A stretch of 64,000 nt of DNA from Caryophanales bacterium (GTDB lineage: Bacteria; Bacillota; Bacilli; Exiguobacteriales; Exiguobacteriaceae), in the NCBI GenBank assembly GCA_902362975.1, contig CABIYO010000001.1, positions 57,501 to 121,500 of the forward strand. The letters are read 5' to 3'. Positions within the stretch are counted from its first letter, which is position 1. The number at the start of each line of letters is the position of its first letter. Shown piece after piece: positions 1 to 11,682 of the stretch. A program made the translations under genes and the position numbers. The notes beneath the pieces are model-generated. The model had not been told where the DNA came from. It saw only the letters and a program-made list of their open reading frames with translations, and ran no database searches.

Positions 1-650
<650 letters not shown>

Positions 651-705
651 GTCTAATGGTTTGTGTTGATGAATCCTCAGTTTTCAGGGAACAAGCCCTG
701 TAGAG

Positions 706-822
<117 letters not shown>

Positions 823-866
823 AAACGGTGGTTCTGGAGCATTCGCTCAAGGGCCGCCGTTTTTTC
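823..866 (+). terminator. Rho-independent terminator of the rrn operon
   Basis: AACGGTGGTTCT pairs (with G-U wobbles) with AGGGCCGCCGTT across a loop and is followed by a run of six T. It sits directly after the 5S gene. Confidence 0.9.
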
Positions 867-909
867 ATATCATCGATTCAGCTCAGTGGAAGAGAGGACG
901 TAAGAAGAA

Positions 910-1101
910 ATGGCTAAGAAGATCAAAGTATATGTCGAACCAAATGAAACGGTCAGTGAATGTTTAGATCGAATCAACGAAATGGGTTATCGTCCTATAC
1001 GCCGTATTGAAAAGCCCGTCTTTGAGCAAACGGGAGCCAAAGATGAACCTGTCCATTCCCATCAATCGATTTTATTTGAATGCGTCTCTAAAGAATCCTA
1101 A
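910..1101 (+). CDS. yebG: NETI-motif small protein (YebG-like)
   Basis: A 63-residue protein starting MAKKIKVYVEPNETVSECL. It carries the PNETV segment typical of the NETI family, followed by the family's GYRPIRRIEKPVF stretch. The function of the family is unknown. In B. subtilis yebG lies just upstream of purE, and the same neighbourhood is kept here except for an inverted Nudix gene in between. A purine-rich GAGAGGA lies upstream of the ATG. It follows the rrn terminator and has its own terminator, so it is probably transcribed alone. The family call is from memory of the motif and is fairly secure; the role is not known. Confidence 0.82.
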   Translation: MAKKIKVYVEPNETVSECLDRINEMGYRPIRRIEKPVFEQTGAKDEPVHSHQSILFECVSKES

Positions 1102-1105
1102 TGCC

Positions 1106-1138
1106 AAGCCGTCACGCAGATTGTGTGACGGCTTTTTT
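1106..1138 (+). terminator. Terminator after yebG
   Basis: A perfect ten-base stem, AAGCCGTCAC with GTGACGGCTT, is followed by a T run. It stops plus-strand reading. On the minus strand it has no T run, so it is unlikely to serve the converging Nudix gene well. Confidence 0.88.
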
Positions 1139-1143
1139 ATGTC

Positions 1144-1614
1144 TCAAAATGAATGTTCGCGTTCAAAGCATCGATCTCCAAGCGCATCCAATAAAGTTTG
1201 AGCTCGTTTTTCTATCTTTTTAGGAAGATTCTCTTTACTAAAGTATTCAAGAGCCAAACTTTCACCATCTTCCATGACGAGCGCTCCATGTACTCCTTTC
1301 GCCTGATATAAATGAATGACACCATATGTCTCGTCTCCGTTTGGATATTTGAAGTAACCATCTGAACCGGAAAAGACTTGGATCAATTCAAATTGCTCAG
1401 CGAGAAGTCCAGTTTCTTCTTTTAATTCTCTTGCAGCGACGTCTTCCAACGTTTCCCCGAGCTCCATCGATCCTCCTGGTAACCCCCAGTCAAGTGTATC
1501 CGATCGGAATTGCATCAGTACCTCTTGCTTTTGATTGATGACCAAAATGGTCGCTCCCACACTGATGATCGGACGATTCCCAATCACTTCCCTTAAACTT
1601 GCGATGTAACTCAT
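1144..1614 (-). CDS. Nudix hydrolase
   Basis: A 156-residue Nudix-fold pyrophosphohydrolase. The full Nudix box is present from about residue 47: GGSMELGE, then seven residues, then RELKEETGL, giving the metal-binding REUXEEXGU core. The N-terminal strand (ISVGATILVINQKQEVLMQ) and the LDWGLPGG segment are typical. These enzymes hydrolyse nucleoside diphosphates linked to another moiety; the substrate cannot be told from sequence. GGGGGAG precedes the ATG on the minus strand. It is divergent from purE and shares the 300-bp control region with it, so co-regulation by PurR is possible but unproven. Confidence 0.88.
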   Translation of the reverse strand: MSYIASLREVIGNRPIISVGATILVINQKQEVLMQFRSDTLDWGLPGGSMELGETLEDVAARELKEETGLLAEQFELIQVFSGSDGYFKYPNGDETYGVIHLYQAKGVHGALVMEDGESLALEYFSKENLPKKIEKRAQTLLDALGDRCFEREHSF

Positions 1615-1672
1615 CTAACTCCCCCTTTTCAATAGCATACATTATCGAAAATAATTATGCTGATAACGGCTA

Positions 1673-1716
1673 AAAAACGAACGATAAATATTCAGACAAT
1701 TAAAATGTTCGCAGTT
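1673..1716 (+). promoter_or_regulatory. Paired PurBox-like sites (PurR operator)
   Basis: A CGAAC core in an A-rich context lies at 1678-1682, and an inverted core (GTTCG) lies at 1707-1711 next to an AAAATG/CAGTTT flank. Two divergently oriented CGAAC cores just upstream of a promoter is the arrangement bound by the PurR repressor of Bacillus, which senses PRPP. The exact spacing is slightly wider than I remember for B. subtilis, so this is a good candidate, not a proven site. Confidence 0.6.
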
Positions 1717-1718
1717 TA

Positions 1719-1748
1719 TTGACATGTTTTCAAAGAACAAGGTACGAT
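1719..1748 (+). promoter_or_regulatory. Sigma-A promoter of the purE operon
   Basis: A perfect -35 TTGACA (1719-1724) is separated by 18 bp from TACGAT (1743-1748). Initiation about 7 nt further on would leave a short leader ahead of the guanine riboswitch. Confidence 0.8.
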
Positions 1749-1776
1749 AGGCGTGTGAGATAAGAAAAATAAATAG

Positions 1777-1851
1777 TGCTCCATATAATCGCAAGGAAAT
1801 GGCTTGCAAGTTTCTACCTGATCACCGTTTCTGATCAGACTATGGGGTGTA
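1777..1851 (+). promoter_or_regulatory. Guanine riboswitch aptamer (purine riboswitch)
   Basis: The purine aptamer core is clear: CATATAAT in J1/2, TTTCTACC in J2/3 and ACTATGG closing P1. P1 pairs GCTCCATA with TATGGGGT, P2 pairs GCAAG with CTTGC, and P3 pairs CTGATCA with TGATCAG. The base that pairs with the ligand, which precedes TATGG, is C, and that marks the guanine/hypoxanthine type. The 3' side of P1 (GGGGTGTAG) can instead pair with CTATACCC at 1873-1880. That forms an antiterminator competing with the terminator downstream. Confidence 0.93.
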
Positions 1852-1877
1852 GCGGACGTGTATTTGTCATGCCTATA

Positions 1878-1912
1878 CCCTAAACTGATTGTCGGTTTAG
1901 GGATTTCTTTTT
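1878..1912 (+). terminator. Riboswitch-controlled terminator of the pur operon
   Basis: CCCTAAAC pairs with GTTTAGGG and is followed by ATTTCTTTTT. It should form when guanine is bound and the P1 stem holds the antiterminator strand. Confidence 0.87.
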
Positions 1913-1930
1913 GTAAGGGGGATATTGGGA

Positions 1931-2419
1931 ATGAACGCAGCAGTTGGAGTAATCATGGGAAGTTCATCTGATTGGGAGACGATGAAACATACGTGTGACG
2001 TGTTGGATGAGTTGCAGATTCCATATGAAAAACAAGTCGTATCAGCTCACCGTACACCAGACCTTATGTTCGAATATGCTAAAGAGGCACGAGGCAGAGG
2101 CATCCAAGTAATCATTGCGGGTGCTGGTGGGGCAGCCCACCTTCCTGGAATGGTCGCTGCGAAAACAACACTTCCTGTCATCGGTGTCCCGGTACAGTCG
2201 AAAGCACTCAATGGAATGGATTCGCTACTCTCCATTGTTCAGATGCCTGCAGGAGTTCCAGTAGCAACTGTTGCCATTGGAAAAGCGGGAGCAACGAATG
2301 CAGGATTATTGGCTGCTCAAATCCTCAGCATCCACTCGACAGACATGACAAATCGACTTGATGCATTTCGTGAGAAGAAACAAGAGATGGCGATTCGAGG
2401 AACGGAGGAGTTGATCTGA
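1931..2419 (+). CDS. purE: N5-carboxyaminoimidazole ribonucleotide mutase PurE
   Basis: A 162-residue class I PurE, which converts N5-CAIR to CAIR in purine synthesis and works together with PurK. It shows [12 protein letters not shown] near the N-terminus (residues 8-19), SAHRTPD, and [13 protein letters not shown], the conserved ribonucleotide-binding segments. The ATG at 1931 is preferred over an in-frame TTG six bases upstream, because AAGGGGG ends about nine bases before the ATG and too close to the TTG. First gene of the pur operon, behind the guanine riboswitch; its stop overlaps the purK start by one base. Confidence 0.96.
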   Translation: MNAAVGVIMGSSSDWETMKHTCDVLDELQIPYEKQVVSAHRTPDLMFEYAKEARGRGIQVIIAGAGGAAHLPGMVAAKTTLPVIGVPVQSKALNGMDSLLSIVQMPAGVPVATVAIGKAGATNAGLLAAQILSIHSTDMTNRLDAFREKKQEMAIRGTEELI

Positions 2420-3513
2420 TGAGAATCGGAATTTTAGGTGGAGGACAACTTGGCCGGATGATGTCTCTTAGTGCGAGTGCAATGGGGTACACGACGCTTT
2501 GTCTCGATCCAAATCCAGATGCACCGACTGCTCAAGTGGCAGATTCAATTGTTGCCTCATTTGATGATGTCGATGCCGCAAAAGAACTCGCTGCTCGTTC
2601 AGACGTTGTGACGTATGAATTTGAGAATATCGATACGGAAATGATTGCAGCCATCGAAGAAAAATGCCCACAAGGTATGGACGTATTGAAGGCGACGCAA
2701 CATCGGATTTTAGAGAAACAGATGATCGAATCAGCAGGACTACGAGTCGCACCATATGTTTCGGTACGTACGGTTCGAGATGTACGGCAGGCATATGAGA
2801 AGCTCGGCTACCCATTTGTCATCAAAACGTGTCGCTTCGGCTATGACGGGAAAGGGCAGACGGTCATTCGGTCGGAACATGACCTTCAGACATTCGTTGA
2901 ACATTTTGTCGAGCAGGAATATGTCGCCGAAGCTTGGTTGCCATTTGAAAGAGAAATCTCAGTCATTGTGACGAGAGGGTATGACGAAACGTCGACATTC
3001 CCAATCAGTGAAAACATTCATCACAACAATATCCTACATTTATCGATTGTACCGGCTCGCGTATCAAATGAGATTCAAGAGGATGCAAGACACCTCGCTC
3101 TCCAGCTCGCAGACCATATCGGCTTAATGGGAACGCTCACTGTCGAACTGTTCGTCATGGCGGATGGCCGTCTATATGTGAATGAGCTTGCACCACGTCC
3201 GCACAATTCCGGGCACTACACGATTGACGCTTGTGAAACCTCACAATTTGAACAACACATTCGAGCCGTGACCGGGATGCGCCTCGGACGGACGAGATTG
3301 ACATCGCCTGTCGTCATGGTCAACCTTCTCGGCGAGCATATGCCAAGACTTCATGTCAAAGCATTGCCATCGAATGTTAAACTACATCTGTATGGAAAAG
3401 ATGAAGCGAAGACAGGTCGTAAAATGGGACATTTGAACGTCCTTGCTGACACGGTCGAAGAAGCGCTTCATACCATCGAACAACTGGCAATTTGGAAGGA
3501 GACCGTTTTATGA
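2419..3513 (+). CDS. purK: N5-carboxyaminoimidazole ribonucleotide synthase PurK
   Basis: A 364-residue ATP-grasp enzyme that makes N5-CAIR from AIR, bicarbonate and ATP. The N-terminal dinucleotide-like fold starts [12 protein letters not shown]. The ATP-grasp lysine segment ([17 protein letters not shown], near residue 135) and the catalytic stretch [14 protein letters not shown] (near 254) are intact. The length is normal for the family. The start codon overlaps the purE stop, and the last bases overlap purB by four, so translation is probably coupled. Confidence 0.96.
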   Translation: MRIGILGGGQLGRMMSLSASAMGYTTLCLDPNPDAPTAQVADSIVASFDDVDAAKELAARSDVVTYEFENIDTEMIAAIEEKCPQGMDVLKATQHRILEKQMIESAGLRVAPYVSVRTVRDVRQAYEKLGYPFVIKTCRFGYDGKGQTVIRSEHDLQTFVEHFVEQEYVAEAWLPFEREISVIVTRGYDETSTFPISENIHHNNILHLSIVPARVSNEIQEDARHLALQLADHIGLMGTLTVELFVMADGRLYVNELAPRPHNSGHYTIDACETSQFEQHIRAVTGMRLGRTRLTSPVVMVNLLGEHMPRLHVKALPSNVKLHLYGKDEAKTGRKMGHLNVLADTVEEALHTIEQLAIWKETVL

Positions 3514-4802
3514 TTTCACGCTACACCCGCCCAGAGATGGCAAACATTTGGACTGATCAAAACAAATTCGAGGCTTGGTTAAAAGTTGAACTTTATGCCT
3601 GTGAGGCTTGGAGTGAACTCGGTATCATCCCGAAAGAAGATGTACAAGTTCTTTGGGACAAGGCATCGTTCGATGTTGATCGCATTCTAGAGATTGAACA
3701 AGAGACACGTCATGATGTGATTGCGTTCACTCGTGCCGTTTCTGAGACACTCGGAGAAGAGAAAAAATGGGTGCATTACGGATTGACGTCGACGGATGTC
3801 GTCGACACGGCACTCTCGTACTTAATCAAACAGGCGAATGATCTTTTAGAGGCCGATTTAGATCGCTTCATCGGTATTCTCGCAGAAAAAGCGCAGGCAC
3901 ATAAGTATGACATCATGATGGGACGTACCCATGGCGTTCACGCAGAACCGACTACGTTCGGTCTGAAGCTCGCCCTCTGGTATGAAGAAATGAAACGAAA
4001 CAAAAAACGCTTCATGGCAGCTCGCGAAACGATTGAATTCGGGAAGATGAGTGGAGCGGTCGGAACGTTTGCAAATATCGACCCGTTCATCGAGTCGTAC
4101 GTCTGTGACAAGCTCGGTATCCAAGCTGCACCGATCTCGACACAGACACTCCAACGTGATCGTCATGCCGAGTACATGTCAACACTCGCATTGATTGCCA
4201 CATCGATTGAAAAGATGGCAACCGAGATTCGTGGACTTCAAAAAACAGAGACACGCGAAGTGGAAGAGTTCTTTGCGAAAGGACAAAAAGGGTCGTCGGC
4301 GATGCCGCATAAACGTAACCCAATCGGTTCTGAAAATATGACGGGTCTTGCACGCGTCATTCGCGGTCATATGATGACAGCATACGAGAACGTCCCACTC
4401 TGGCATGAACGTGACATCTCGCACTCATCAGCAGAACGAATCATCATCCCGGATGCGACGATTCTTCTCAACTACATGTTGAACCGCTTCGGTAACATCG
4501 TGAAGAACTTGACGGTCTTCCCGGACAACATGCGTCGCAACATGGACCGCACGTTCGGGATCATCTTCTCGCAACGGATCTTACTCGGTCTCATCGAGAA
4601 GGGATGGTCACGTGAAGCGGCATACGACGCGGTTCAACCGAAGGCGATGCAGGCATGGGAAGAAGAGACGATGTTCCGTACATTGATTGAAGAGGACAAA
4701 GAAATGGGCGCACTCTTTACGAGTGAAGAGCTCGATGAGTTGTTCGACCCGCGTTATCACGTACGTCGTGTCGATACGATTTTTGAACGCTGTGGTTTGT
4801 AA
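3510..4802 (+). CDS. purB: Adenylosuccinate lyase PurB
   Basis: A 430-residue fumarase/aspartase-superfamily lyase. It removes fumarate from SAICAR and from adenylosuccinate, so it acts twice in purine synthesis. The signature loop [15 protein letters not shown] is near residue 263, and the catalytic histidine region [14 protein letters not shown] is near 139. The start is the ATG that overlaps the purK stop (ATGA), with GGAAGGAGA about ten bases upstream; a longer reading frame upstream lacks such a site. A GC-rich hairpin separates it from purC. Confidence 0.96.
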   Translation: MISRYTRPEMANIWTDQNKFEAWLKVELYACEAWSELGIIPKEDVQVLWDKASFDVDRILEIEQETRHDVIAFTRAVSETLGEEKKWVHYGLTSTDVVDTALSYLIKQANDLLEADLDRFIGILAEKAQAHKYDIMMGRTHGVHAEPTTFGLKLALWYEEMKRNKKRFMAARETIEFGKMSGAVGTFANIDPFIESYVCDKLGIQAAPISTQTLQRDRHAEYMSTLALIATSIEKMATEIRGLQKTETREVEEFFAKGQKGSSAMPHKRNPIGSENMTGLARVIRGHMMTAYENVPLWHERDISHSSAERIIIPDATILLNYMLNRFGNIVKNLTVFPDNMRRNMDRTFGIIFSQRILLGLIEKGWSREAAYDAVQPKAMQAWEEETMFRTLIEEDKEMGALFTSEELDELFDPRYHVRRVDTIFERCGL

Positions 4803-4807
4803 TCGTT

Positions 4808-4834
4808 GAGGGGCGACAAGCCCCTCTCACTTTT
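4808..4834 (+). terminator. Intercistronic hairpin between purB and purC
   Basis: GAGGGGC pairs with GCCCCTC across a five-base loop, followed by TCACTTTT. The T run is interrupted. It could be a weak attenuator or an RNA-processing or stabilising hairpin; it lies just before the purC ribosome binding site. Confidence 0.5.
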
Positions 4835-4851
4835 AAGGGGGAACGGTTCAG

Positions 4852-5556
4852 ATGAAAGCAATTTATGAAGGTAAGGCGAAGGCGTTATTTGAGACAGAAG
4901 AAGCGGGTGTGCTTCGTGTGTACTACAAAGACGATGCGACAGCATTCAATGGAGAGAAGAAAGAGTCGATTGATGGGAAGGGGATTTTAAACAACGCCAT
5001 CACGACCCAGTTGTTCGAATTGATGCATGACAACAAGATTCCGACGCACTTTATCAAACGAATCTCAGAGCGAGAACAGTTGGTCCGCCGTGTCGACATC
5101 ATCCCGTTAGAAGTGGTCGTCCGCAACGTCGCCGCTGGTAGTCTAGCGAAACGTCTCGGTTGGGAAGAAGGAACACCGCTCCTCGCACCGATTGTCGAGT
5201 TTTATTATAAGGACGACGCTCTTGGGGACCCACTCCTCACAGAAGATCACATCCGATTATTGCAAGTTGCCACACACAAAGAAGTCGAAACATTGCGACA
5301 ACTCGGGCTTTGGGTAAACGATGTCTTGCTCGATTTCTTTGGTCAACACGGCATCGACGTGATCGATTTCAAACTAGAGTTTGGAAAAGTGGATGGGACG
5401 ATCATCTTGGCGGATGAAATCTCACCGGATACGTGCCGCCTTTGGGACAAAGAAACGAAACAAAAGCTTGATAAAGATGTATTCCGTCGCGATTTAGGTT
5501 CTTTGACTGAGACGTATGGACAATTGTTAACACGCATAGGGGGAAACGGACAATGA
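4852..5556 (+). CDS. purC: Phosphoribosylaminoimidazole-succinocarboxamide synthase PurC
   Basis: A 234-residue SAICAR synthase, joining CAIR and aspartate with ATP. It begins MKAIYEGKAKALFET and carries the conserved FIKRISEREQLVRRVDIIPLEVVVRN block (near residues 75-100) and the LADEISPDTCRLWD block (near 185), both typical of bacterial PurC. AAGGGGG lies about ten bases upstream. The end overlaps purS by four bases. Confidence 0.96.
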   Translation: MKAIYEGKAKALFETEEAGVLRVYYKDDATAFNGEKKESIDGKGILNNAITTQLFELMHDNKIPTHFIKRISEREQLVRRVDIIPLEVVVRNVAAGSLAKRLGWEEGTPLLAPIVEFYYKDDALGDPLLTEDHIRLLQVATHKEVETLRQLGLWVNDVLLDFFGQHGIDVIDFKLEFGKVDGTIILADEISPDTCRLWDKETKQKLDKDVFRRDLGSLTETYGQLLTRIGGNGQ

Positions 5557-5795
5557 AAAAAGTAAACGTGTATGTGACATTACGTGAAAGTGTACTCGAC
5601 CCACAAGGAGTTGCCGTAAAAGGCGGGCTCGAACATCTCGGATTCGCTGGAGTTGAATCGGTGCGCATCGGGAAAGTGATCGAGCTTCAAGTAGCGAACG
5701 ACACGACAGAAAACATGGTCAAAGAGATGTGTGAGAAGTTACTCGTCAATACGGTCATTGAGAATTATGAAATCGAGATGGGGGTACTCGCATGA
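5553..5795 (+). CDS. purS: Phosphoribosylformylglycinamidine synthase subunit PurS
   Basis: An 80-residue PurS, the small structural subunit that bridges PurL and PurQ in the three-part FGAM synthase of Gram-positive bacteria. It has the [17 protein letters not shown] opening and the [12 protein letters not shown] strand expected for the family. It overlaps purC and purQ by four bases on each side (ATGA junctions), consistent with coupled, stoichiometric translation. Confidence 0.95.
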   Translation: MKKVNVYVTLRESVLDPQGVAVKGGLEHLGFAGVESVRIGKVIELQVANDTTENMVKEMCEKLLVNTVIENYEIEMGVLA

Positions 5796-6472
5796 AGTTT
5801 GCGGTCATCGTCTTTCCAGGATCAAACTGTGACCTCGACATGTACCACGCGGTAAAAGATGTGCTCGGGGAAGAAGCGGAATACGTGTTCCATACAGAGA
5901 CTTCACTTGAAGGATTCGATGGGGTCCTCTTACCAGGCGGTTTCTCATACGGAGACTACTTGCGCTGCGGGTCAATCGCCCAGTTTTCACCAATCATGGC
6001 TGAAGTGAAGCGTTTCGCGGAAGAAGGACGCCCGGTACTCGGGGTATGTAACGGATTCCAAGTGCTCGTCGAAGCGGGACTCCTTCCAGGCGTATTGATG
6101 CGAAACCGCGATTTGAAATTCATGTGTAAGACCGTCGACCTCGTCGTCGAAAACAACGAGACGATGTTCACAAGTGAGTACGCGGCACAGGAAACGATTC
6201 GCGTGCCAATCGCACACGGTGAGGGCAACTACTACTGTGATGATGCGACACTTGCGGTATTGAAGGCAAATGGCCAGATTGCGTTCACCTATAAAGAGAA
6301 CCCGAACGGATCGGTCGAAAACATCGCCGGCATCACGAACGAGGCAGGGAACGTACTCGGCATGATGCCACACCCGGAGCGTGCGGTCGAAGCGTTGCTC
6401 GGTGGGGAAGACGGTAAACGGTTATTCACGTCAATCGTAAAATGGGGGGCACGACATGTTACTTACAACTGA
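5792..6472 (+). CDS. purQ: Phosphoribosylformylglycinamidine synthase subunit PurQ (glutaminase)
   Basis: A 226-residue class I glutamine amidotransferase that supplies ammonia to PurL. The nucleophile cysteine lies in [11 protein letters not shown] near residue 86, and the catalytic His/Glu pair lies in [10 protein letters not shown] near 193. The N-terminus [14 protein letters not shown] is characteristic. It sits between purS and purL, overlapping both. Confidence 0.96.
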   Translation: MKFAVIVFPGSNCDLDMYHAVKDVLGEEAEYVFHTETSLEGFDGVLLPGGFSYGDYLRCGSIAQFSPIMAEVKRFAEEGRPVLGVCNGFQVLVEAGLLPGVLMRNRDLKFMCKTVDLVVENNETMFTSEYAAQETIRVPIAHGEGNYYCDDATLAVLKANGQIAFTYKENPNGSVENIAGITNEAGNVLGMMPHPERAVEALLGGEDGKRLFTSIVKWGARHVTYN

Positions 6473-8675
6473 ACCGACAGCTACACAAATCCGTGATGAA
6501 CGGATCTATGCAACGATGGGATTATCGGACGACGAATACGCGCTCGTCGTCTCACTGCTTGACCGGGAACCGAATTATACAGAAATCGGTCTCTTCTCGG
6601 TCATGTGGTCTGAACACTGTTCGTACAAAAACTCGAAACCAGTGCTCCGGAAGTTTCCGACAACCGGCAAGCACGTCTTACAAGGACCGGGAGAAGGAGC
6701 TGGAATCGTCGACATCGGAGACGGCCAAGCCGTCGCCTTTAAAATCGAGAGTCATAACCATCCATCCGCGATCGAGCCTTATCAAGGAGCGGCGACTGGG
6801 GTTGGCGGAATCATCCGTGACATCTTCTCGATGGGCGCCCGTCCGATTGCTTTATTGAACTCACTCCGTTTCGGAGATTTGAACGAATCACGTGTGAAAC
6901 ATTTATTCGGTCATGTCGTATCCGGCATCGCTGGATACGGGAACTGTGTCGGCATCCCGACTGTCGGTGGGGAAGTCGCCTTTGACCCGGCTTACTCAGG
7001 AAATCCACTCGTCAACGCAATGTGCGTCGGCTTCATCCGTCATGAAGACATTCAAAAAGGAATCGCGGAAGGTGTTGGAAACTCGGTCATGTACGTCGGA
7101 GCAACGACAGGACGTGACGGAATCCATGGTGCCACGTTCGCTTCTGAAGAACTCGGGGAAGACGCGGACGAGAAACGTCCGGCCGTCCAAGTCGGGGACC
7201 CGTTCATGGAGAAACTCTTGATCGAAGCGTGTCTCGAAGTCATCAAACATCCTGCACTCGTCGGGATTCAAGACATGGGCGCAGCCGGATTGACGTCATC
7301 GTCAGCAGAGATGGCATCAAAAGCAGGGATGGGAATCGAGATGAACCTAGACCTCGTCCCACAACGTGAGACTGGCATGACACCTTACGAGATGATGCTT
7401 TCGGAATCGCAAGAGCGGATGCTCCTCGTCGTCAAAGCAGGACATGAAGATGAAATCGAAGCAATCGTCACGAAGTGGGGACTTCATGCAGTCAAAGTCG
7501 GAGAAGTCATTGAAGAAAAAGTACTTCGTCTCGTTCATCAAGGTGAAGTCGCGGCGGAAGTACCGGTCGATGCACTCGCCGAAGACGCTCCTGTCTATCA
7601 TAAACCGTCTAAAGTCCCGGCATATTACGAAGCCTTCCAAGCGATGGAGCCGGTCACACCAGTTGTCGAAGATGTGATGGCGACATGGAAAGACGTCCTT
7701 GCGATGCCGAGCATCGCCTCGAAACGTTGGGTGTATGAGCAATATGACCATATGGTACAAACGTCGACAGTCGTCGCACCAGGTAGTGATGCCGCGGTCA
7801 TTCGCATTCGTGAAACGGAGAAGTCGCTCGCGATGACAACGGACTGCAACGCAAAATATGTCTATCTCGACCCACGTGTCGGTGGAGCCATCGCTGTCGC
7901 GGAGGCGGCGCGAAACATCGTCGCAAGTGGTGCAGAACCACTCGCTTTGACGGACTGCCTCAATTTCGGGAGCCCGGATAAACCGGAAGGGTTCTGGCAA
8001 CTCGATCAAGCCGTCGAAGGAATGGCAGAAGCGTGTCGTACGCTCGATACGCCGGTCATCGGTGGGAACGTATCGCTGTATAACGAATCGAACGGACAAG
8101 CCATCTACCCGACACCAGTCGTTGGAATGGTCGGACTTATCGAGAAACCAGAACATATTACGACATCGTTTGCGAAACAAGTGGGAGACATCGTCTTCTT
8201 ACTCGGTGAGACAAAAGCAGAATTTGGCGGAAGTGCCCTTCAGATGTTGCAAGACGGAAAAGTGAGCGGTCATGCGCCGACACTCGACCTTGAGGAGGAA
8301 CGTCAGACACAGAAGGTATTGCTTCACGCCATCCGTGAAGGTCTTGTCACGGCGGCACACGACGTGTCAGAAGGTGGTCTTGCGGCAGCGTTACCGGAAC
8401 TGGTCTTTGGAACAGGATTCGGCATGGACGTGACAATCGACACAGACCTTGTGACGGCGCTATTTAGTGAATCCCAGTCACGTTTCCTCGTGACAGTAGA
8501 CAAGGCACATGCCGAGTCATTCGCGAGCATGACGAACGGGACAGCAATCGGGACAGTGACAGAAGCCCCGACCCTTGTCGTTCGCGCAAGCGACCGCTTG
8601 ATTGAAATGAACGTACAAGAGTTAGAGCGTGTATGGGAAGGAGCTATTCCATGTTATATGACATCCGAGGCATGA
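6456..8675 (+). CDS. purL: Phosphoribosylformylglycinamidine synthase subunit PurL
   Basis: A 739-residue 'small' PurL that makes FGAM from FGAR, ATP and ammonia with PurS and PurQ. The length excludes the fused 1,300-residue proteobacterial form. Conserved segments include [13 protein letters not shown] (near residue 49), [37 protein letters not shown], and in the second half [14 protein letters not shown]. The start lies inside the end of purQ, with a GGGGGG tract upstream. The last 25 bases overlap purF. Confidence 0.96.
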   Translation: MLLTTEPTATQIRDERIYATMGLSDDEYALVVSLLDREPNYTEIGLFSVMWSEHCSYKNSKPVLRKFPTTGKHVLQGPGEGAGIVDIGDGQAVAFKIESHNHPSAIEPYQGAATGVGGIIRDIFSMGARPIALLNSLRFGDLNESRVKHLFGHVVSGIAGYGNCVGIPTVGGEVAFDPAYSGNPLVNAMCVGFIRHEDIQKGIAEGVGNSVMYVGATTGRDGIHGATFASEELGEDADEKRPAVQVGDPFMEKLLIEACLEVIKHPALVGIQDMGAAGLTSSSAEMASKAGMGIEMNLDLVPQRETGMTPYEMMLSESQERMLLVVKAGHEDEIEAIVTKWGLHAVKVGEVIEEKVLRLVHQGEVAAEVPVDALAEDAPVYHKPSKVPAYYEAFQAMEPVTPVVEDVMATWKDVLAMPSIASKRWVYEQYDHMVQTSTVVAPGSDAAVIRIRETEKSLAMTTDCNAKYVYLDPRVGGAIAVAEAARNIVASGAEPLALTDCLNFGSPDKPEGFWQLDQAVEGMAEACRTLDTPVIGGNVSLYNESNGQAIYPTPVVGMVGLIEKPEHITTSFAKQVGDIVFLLGETKAEFGGSALQMLQDGKVSGHAPTLDLEEERQTQKVLLHAIREGLVTAAHDVSEGGLAAALPELVFGTGFGMDVTIDTDLVTALFSESQSRFLVTVDKAHAESFASMTNGTAIGTVTEAPTLVVRASDRLIEMNVQELERVWEGAIPCYMTSEA

Positions 8676-10060
8676 ACGAGGAATGCGGCGTCTTCGGTGT
8701 GTTCGGTCACATCGAAGCCTCACACCTTGCCTATTACGGACTGCACAGCTTGCAACACCGAGGTCAAGAGGGGACAGGGATCGTCACGGCGGACGGAGAA
8801 CGTCTCCACGCGAAACGTGGACTCGGACTCGTCACCGAAGTGTTTGACGAAACATCTCTCGACGGACTCACTGGGAACCATGCGATTGGACACGTCCGCT
8901 ACTCGACAGCTGGCGGCAATACGTTAGAGAATGTTCAACCGCTCCACTTCAAGTCGTTGACTGGCGATTTGGCGATGGCGCATAACGGAAACCTTGTGAA
9001 TGCGAACGAATTGAAACATATGCTCGAAGCGGAAGGCGCGATTTTCCAGACGACGTCCGACACGGAAGTCGTGGCCCACCTCATCAAGCGGAGTCGCGGC
9101 AATTCGTTAAAAGAACGGATCGCCGACAGCCTGGCTCGTCTTGTCGGGGCATTCGCATTCCTGTTCTTGACGGAAAATGCACTGTACGTCGGTGTTGACG
9201 TGCATGGGTTACGTCCATTATCACTCGGGAAGACCGAAGACGGGGCTTATGTGTTCGCTTCAGAAACGTGTGCGTTTGACGTCGTGGGGGCGACGTATGT
9301 ACGGGATGTGGAGCCAGGAGAATTGCTCATGGTCACGAATGAAGGCATCACGTCAGAGCGATTCAGTGAAGCGGCCGTCCGTGCCATGTGTTCGATGGAA
9401 TACATCTACTTCTCAAGACCGGACTCCATCATCGATGGCATCAACGTGCATACGGCACGTAAGGCCATGGGGAAAAAGATGTTTGAAGAAGCACCGGTCG
9501 AAGCAGATGTCGTGACAGGGGTGCCGGATTCAAGTATTTCTGCGGCAATCGGTTACGCTGAGGCGAGCGGAATCCCATACGAAATGGGACTCATTAAAAA
9601 CCGTTACGTCGGACGGACGTTTATTCAACCGTCCCAGGAATTACGGGAGCGCGGCGTGAAGATGAAGTTATCAGCGTTGCGCGGTGTCGTGAACGGGAAA
9701 CGCGTCATCATGGTCGATGATTCCATCGTCCGAGGAACGACGAGTCGTCGAATCGTTTCGTTACTCCGAGAGGCAGGCGCGACGGAAGTGCATGTGCGCA
9801 TCACGTCACCACCAATCAAACATCCGTGTTACTACGGAATCGATACATCGACCAAGGAAGAGTTAATTGCGGCAACCAAATCCGTTGAAGAAATCAGAGA
9901 AGAGATTGGTGCCGATTCACTAGCGTTCCTCACATTGGATGGAACGGTCGAAGCCATCGATCGTCCATTCGAAGGAGCACTACGCGGGCAGTGTGCTGCA
10001 TGCTTCACGGGACTTTATCCGACTGAACTTGCAGAACTCATGACAGAGACAAAGGCTTAA
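8651..10060 (+). CDS. purF: Amidophosphoribosyltransferase PurF
   Basis: A 469-residue enzyme for the first committed step, PRPP plus glutamine to phosphoribosylamine. With the start chosen here (ATG after GGAAGGAG, inside purL) there is an 11-residue propeptide ending NEE before CGVFG, exactly like the processed B. subtilis enzyme, whose mature N-terminus is the catalytic cysteine. Cysteines matching the B. subtilis [4Fe-4S] ligands are visible in [14 protein letters not shown] and CAACFTG. The PRPP-binding motif [15 protein letters not shown] is near residue 350. An oxygen-sensitive cluster enzyme is therefore likely. Confidence 0.96.
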   Translation: MLYDIRGMNEECGVFGVFGHIEASHLAYYGLHSLQHRGQEGTGIVTADGERLHAKRGLGLVTEVFDETSLDGLTGNHAIGHVRYSTAGGNTLENVQPLHFKSLTGDLAMAHNGNLVNANELKHMLEAEGAIFQTTSDTEVVAHLIKRSRGNSLKERIADSLARLVGAFAFLFLTENALYVGVDVHGLRPLSLGKTEDGAYVFASETCAFDVVGATYVRDVEPGELLMVTNEGITSERFSEAAVRAMCSMEYIYFSRPDSIIDGINVHTARKAMGKKMFEEAPVEADVVTGVPDSSISAAIGYAEASGIPYEMGLIKNRYVGRTFIQPSQELRERGVKMKLSALRGVVNGKRVIMVDDSIVRGTTSRRIVSLLREAGATEVHVRITSPPIKHPCYYGIDTSTKEELIAATKSVEEIREEIGADSLAFLTLDGTVEAIDRPFEGALRGQCAACFTGLYPTELAELMTETKA

Positions 10061-10072
10061 GGGGGAAATGCG

Positions 10073-11107
10073 ATGAGCGTTCGTTATGAACAAGCGGGTG
10101 TGAATTTAGAAGCAGGGTATGAGGCCGTATCCCGTATGAAACGTCATGTCGCTCGGACAATGCGTCCGGAAGTGATGACAGGACTCGGTAATTTCGGAGC
10201 GATGATTGACCTCGGTTCGATGAACATGAAACATCCGATTCTCGTGAGCGGGACCGACGGGGTCGGGACGAAACTGAAATTGGCGTTCGCGCTCGACCAA
10301 CACGACACGATTGGAATCGATTGCGTCGCCATGTGTGTCAACGATTGTCTCGTGCATGGAGCAGAACCCCTCTATTTCCTCGACTATATTGCGACGGGGA
10401 AAGCAGAACCGGCCAAACTGGAGCGAATCGTCGCCGGTGTTGCAGAAGGGTGTGTCCAAGCCGGTTGTGCGCTCGTCGGTGGCGAAACGGCTGAGATGCC
10501 AGGGATGTATCCGGATGGCGAATATGACATCGCCGGATTTGCGGTCGGTGTCGTGGAGAAAGAAAACTTGCTCGACGGTTCGACGATTCAGGATGGAGAC
10601 GTCGTGCTCGGACTTGCCTCTTCAGGCGTCCACTCGAATGGGTTCTCGCTTGTACGTCATATCGTTAAAGCGCAAGGTCTTCATTATACGGATGAGATTG
10701 CGATGCTCGATACGACACTCGGGAACGCCTTGCTGTTGCCGACACGGATTTATTCCGAAGCGGCGAAAGCGGCCATTTCGACAGGGAAAGTTCAAGGGAT
10801 GGCACACATCACAGGTGGTGGCTTCTATGAGAATGTCCCTCGCATGTTGCCAGAAGGTCTCGGCATCACGTTCGATGCGTCGAGTTGGCCGAGTCTTCCT
10901 GTATTCGACTGGCTCGAACAAGTCGGGAACATCTCGAAGCAAGAAATGTTCAACGTCTTCAATATGGGAATCGGTTATATGATTACGGTACGTCCTGAAG
11001 ATGTGGAACTCGTCGAAGCAGCGCTTGAACGTGTCGGGGAGACTGCGCACCGAATCGGGAAAGTCGAGAGTCGTCCAGGCATCCGGATTTCAGGAGTGGA
11101 CCAATGA
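10073..11107 (+). CDS. purM: Phosphoribosylformylglycinamidine cyclo-ligase PurM
   Basis: A 344-residue AIR synthetase, closing the imidazole ring of FGAM with ATP. Conserved segments are [14 protein letters not shown] (near residue 59), the [19 protein letters not shown] block (near 87), and [38 protein letters not shown] precedes the ATG, twelve bases after purF. The last four bases overlap purN. Confidence 0.96.
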   Translation: MSVRYEQAGVNLEAGYEAVSRMKRHVARTMRPEVMTGLGNFGAMIDLGSMNMKHPILVSGTDGVGTKLKLAFALDQHDTIGIDCVAMCVNDCLVHGAEPLYFLDYIATGKAEPAKLERIVAGVAEGCVQAGCALVGGETAEMPGMYPDGEYDIAGFAVGVVEKENLLDGSTIQDGDVVLGLASSGVHSNGFSLVRHIVKAQGLHYTDEIAMLDTTLGNALLLPTRIYSEAAKAAISTGKVQGMAHITGGGFYENVPRMLPEGLGITFDASSWPSLPVFDWLEQVGNISKQEMFNVFNMGIGYMITVRPEDVELVEAALERVGETAHRIGKVESRPGIRISGVDQ

Positions 11108-11682
11108 AACGATTTGCCATCTTTGCGTCAGGATCGGGAAGTAACGCCGAAGCAATCTGGCAAGCGATTGCCGATGGTCATTTGTCAGCCGAATGTGTGT
11201 TGCTCGTGACGGACAAACCAGAAGCCGCTGTTCTCGATCGAGCGGAACGTTATGGGATCACAAGTTTTTCGTTTACACCGAAGGCGTACGCGTCAAAAGA
11301 AGAGTTCGAGGAAGAGATCCTCGTCCTGCTCCGTACGCTTCGCGTAGACTATATCGTGCTAGCGGGATATATGCGCTTAATTGGAAATGTGTTACTATCC
11401 GCATATCCGAACCGTATTCTAAACATTCATCCATCGCTTTTACCTGCTTTTCCGGGTAAAGACGCGATCGGACAGGCGCTTGACGCCAATGTACCGACGA
11501 GTGGTGTGACCGTTCATTATGTGGATGCAGGGATGGACACGGGTCCGATCATCGCACAGGCGTCCGTCGAGATTGAAGGGTGTGACCGCACCGAGGCGAC
11601 ACGTCGCATTCAGACAATCGAGCACCTACTGTATCCGCGTGTATTACAACAAGTGTTGAATCATCAGGAGGTTTTCAAGTGA
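11104..11682 (+). CDS. purN: Phosphoribosylglycinamide formyltransferase PurN
   Basis: A 192-residue folate-dependent GAR transformylase. It opens [16 protein letters not shown] and contains the catalytic [15 protein letters not shown] stretch (near residue 107) and [16 protein letters not shown] with the conserved Asp near residue 145. The length is normal. Both ends overlap their neighbours by four bases. Confidence 0.95.
   Translation: MKRFAIFASGSGSNAEAIWQAIADGHLSAECVLLVTDKPEAAVLDRAERYGITSFSFTPKAYASKEEFEEEILVLLRTLRVDYIVLAGYMRLIGNVLLSAYPNRILNIHPSLLPAFPGKDAIGQALDANVPTSGVTVHYVDAGMDTGPIIAQASVEIEGCDRTEATRRIQTIEHLLYPRVLQQVLNHQEVFK

Noticed and set aside
7347-8180. 277-codon minus-strand frame inside purL
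   Set aside because: It is antisense to a well-conserved gene and has no family features; its residue mix (many His, Arg, Cys, Asp) is that of a reversed coding strand.
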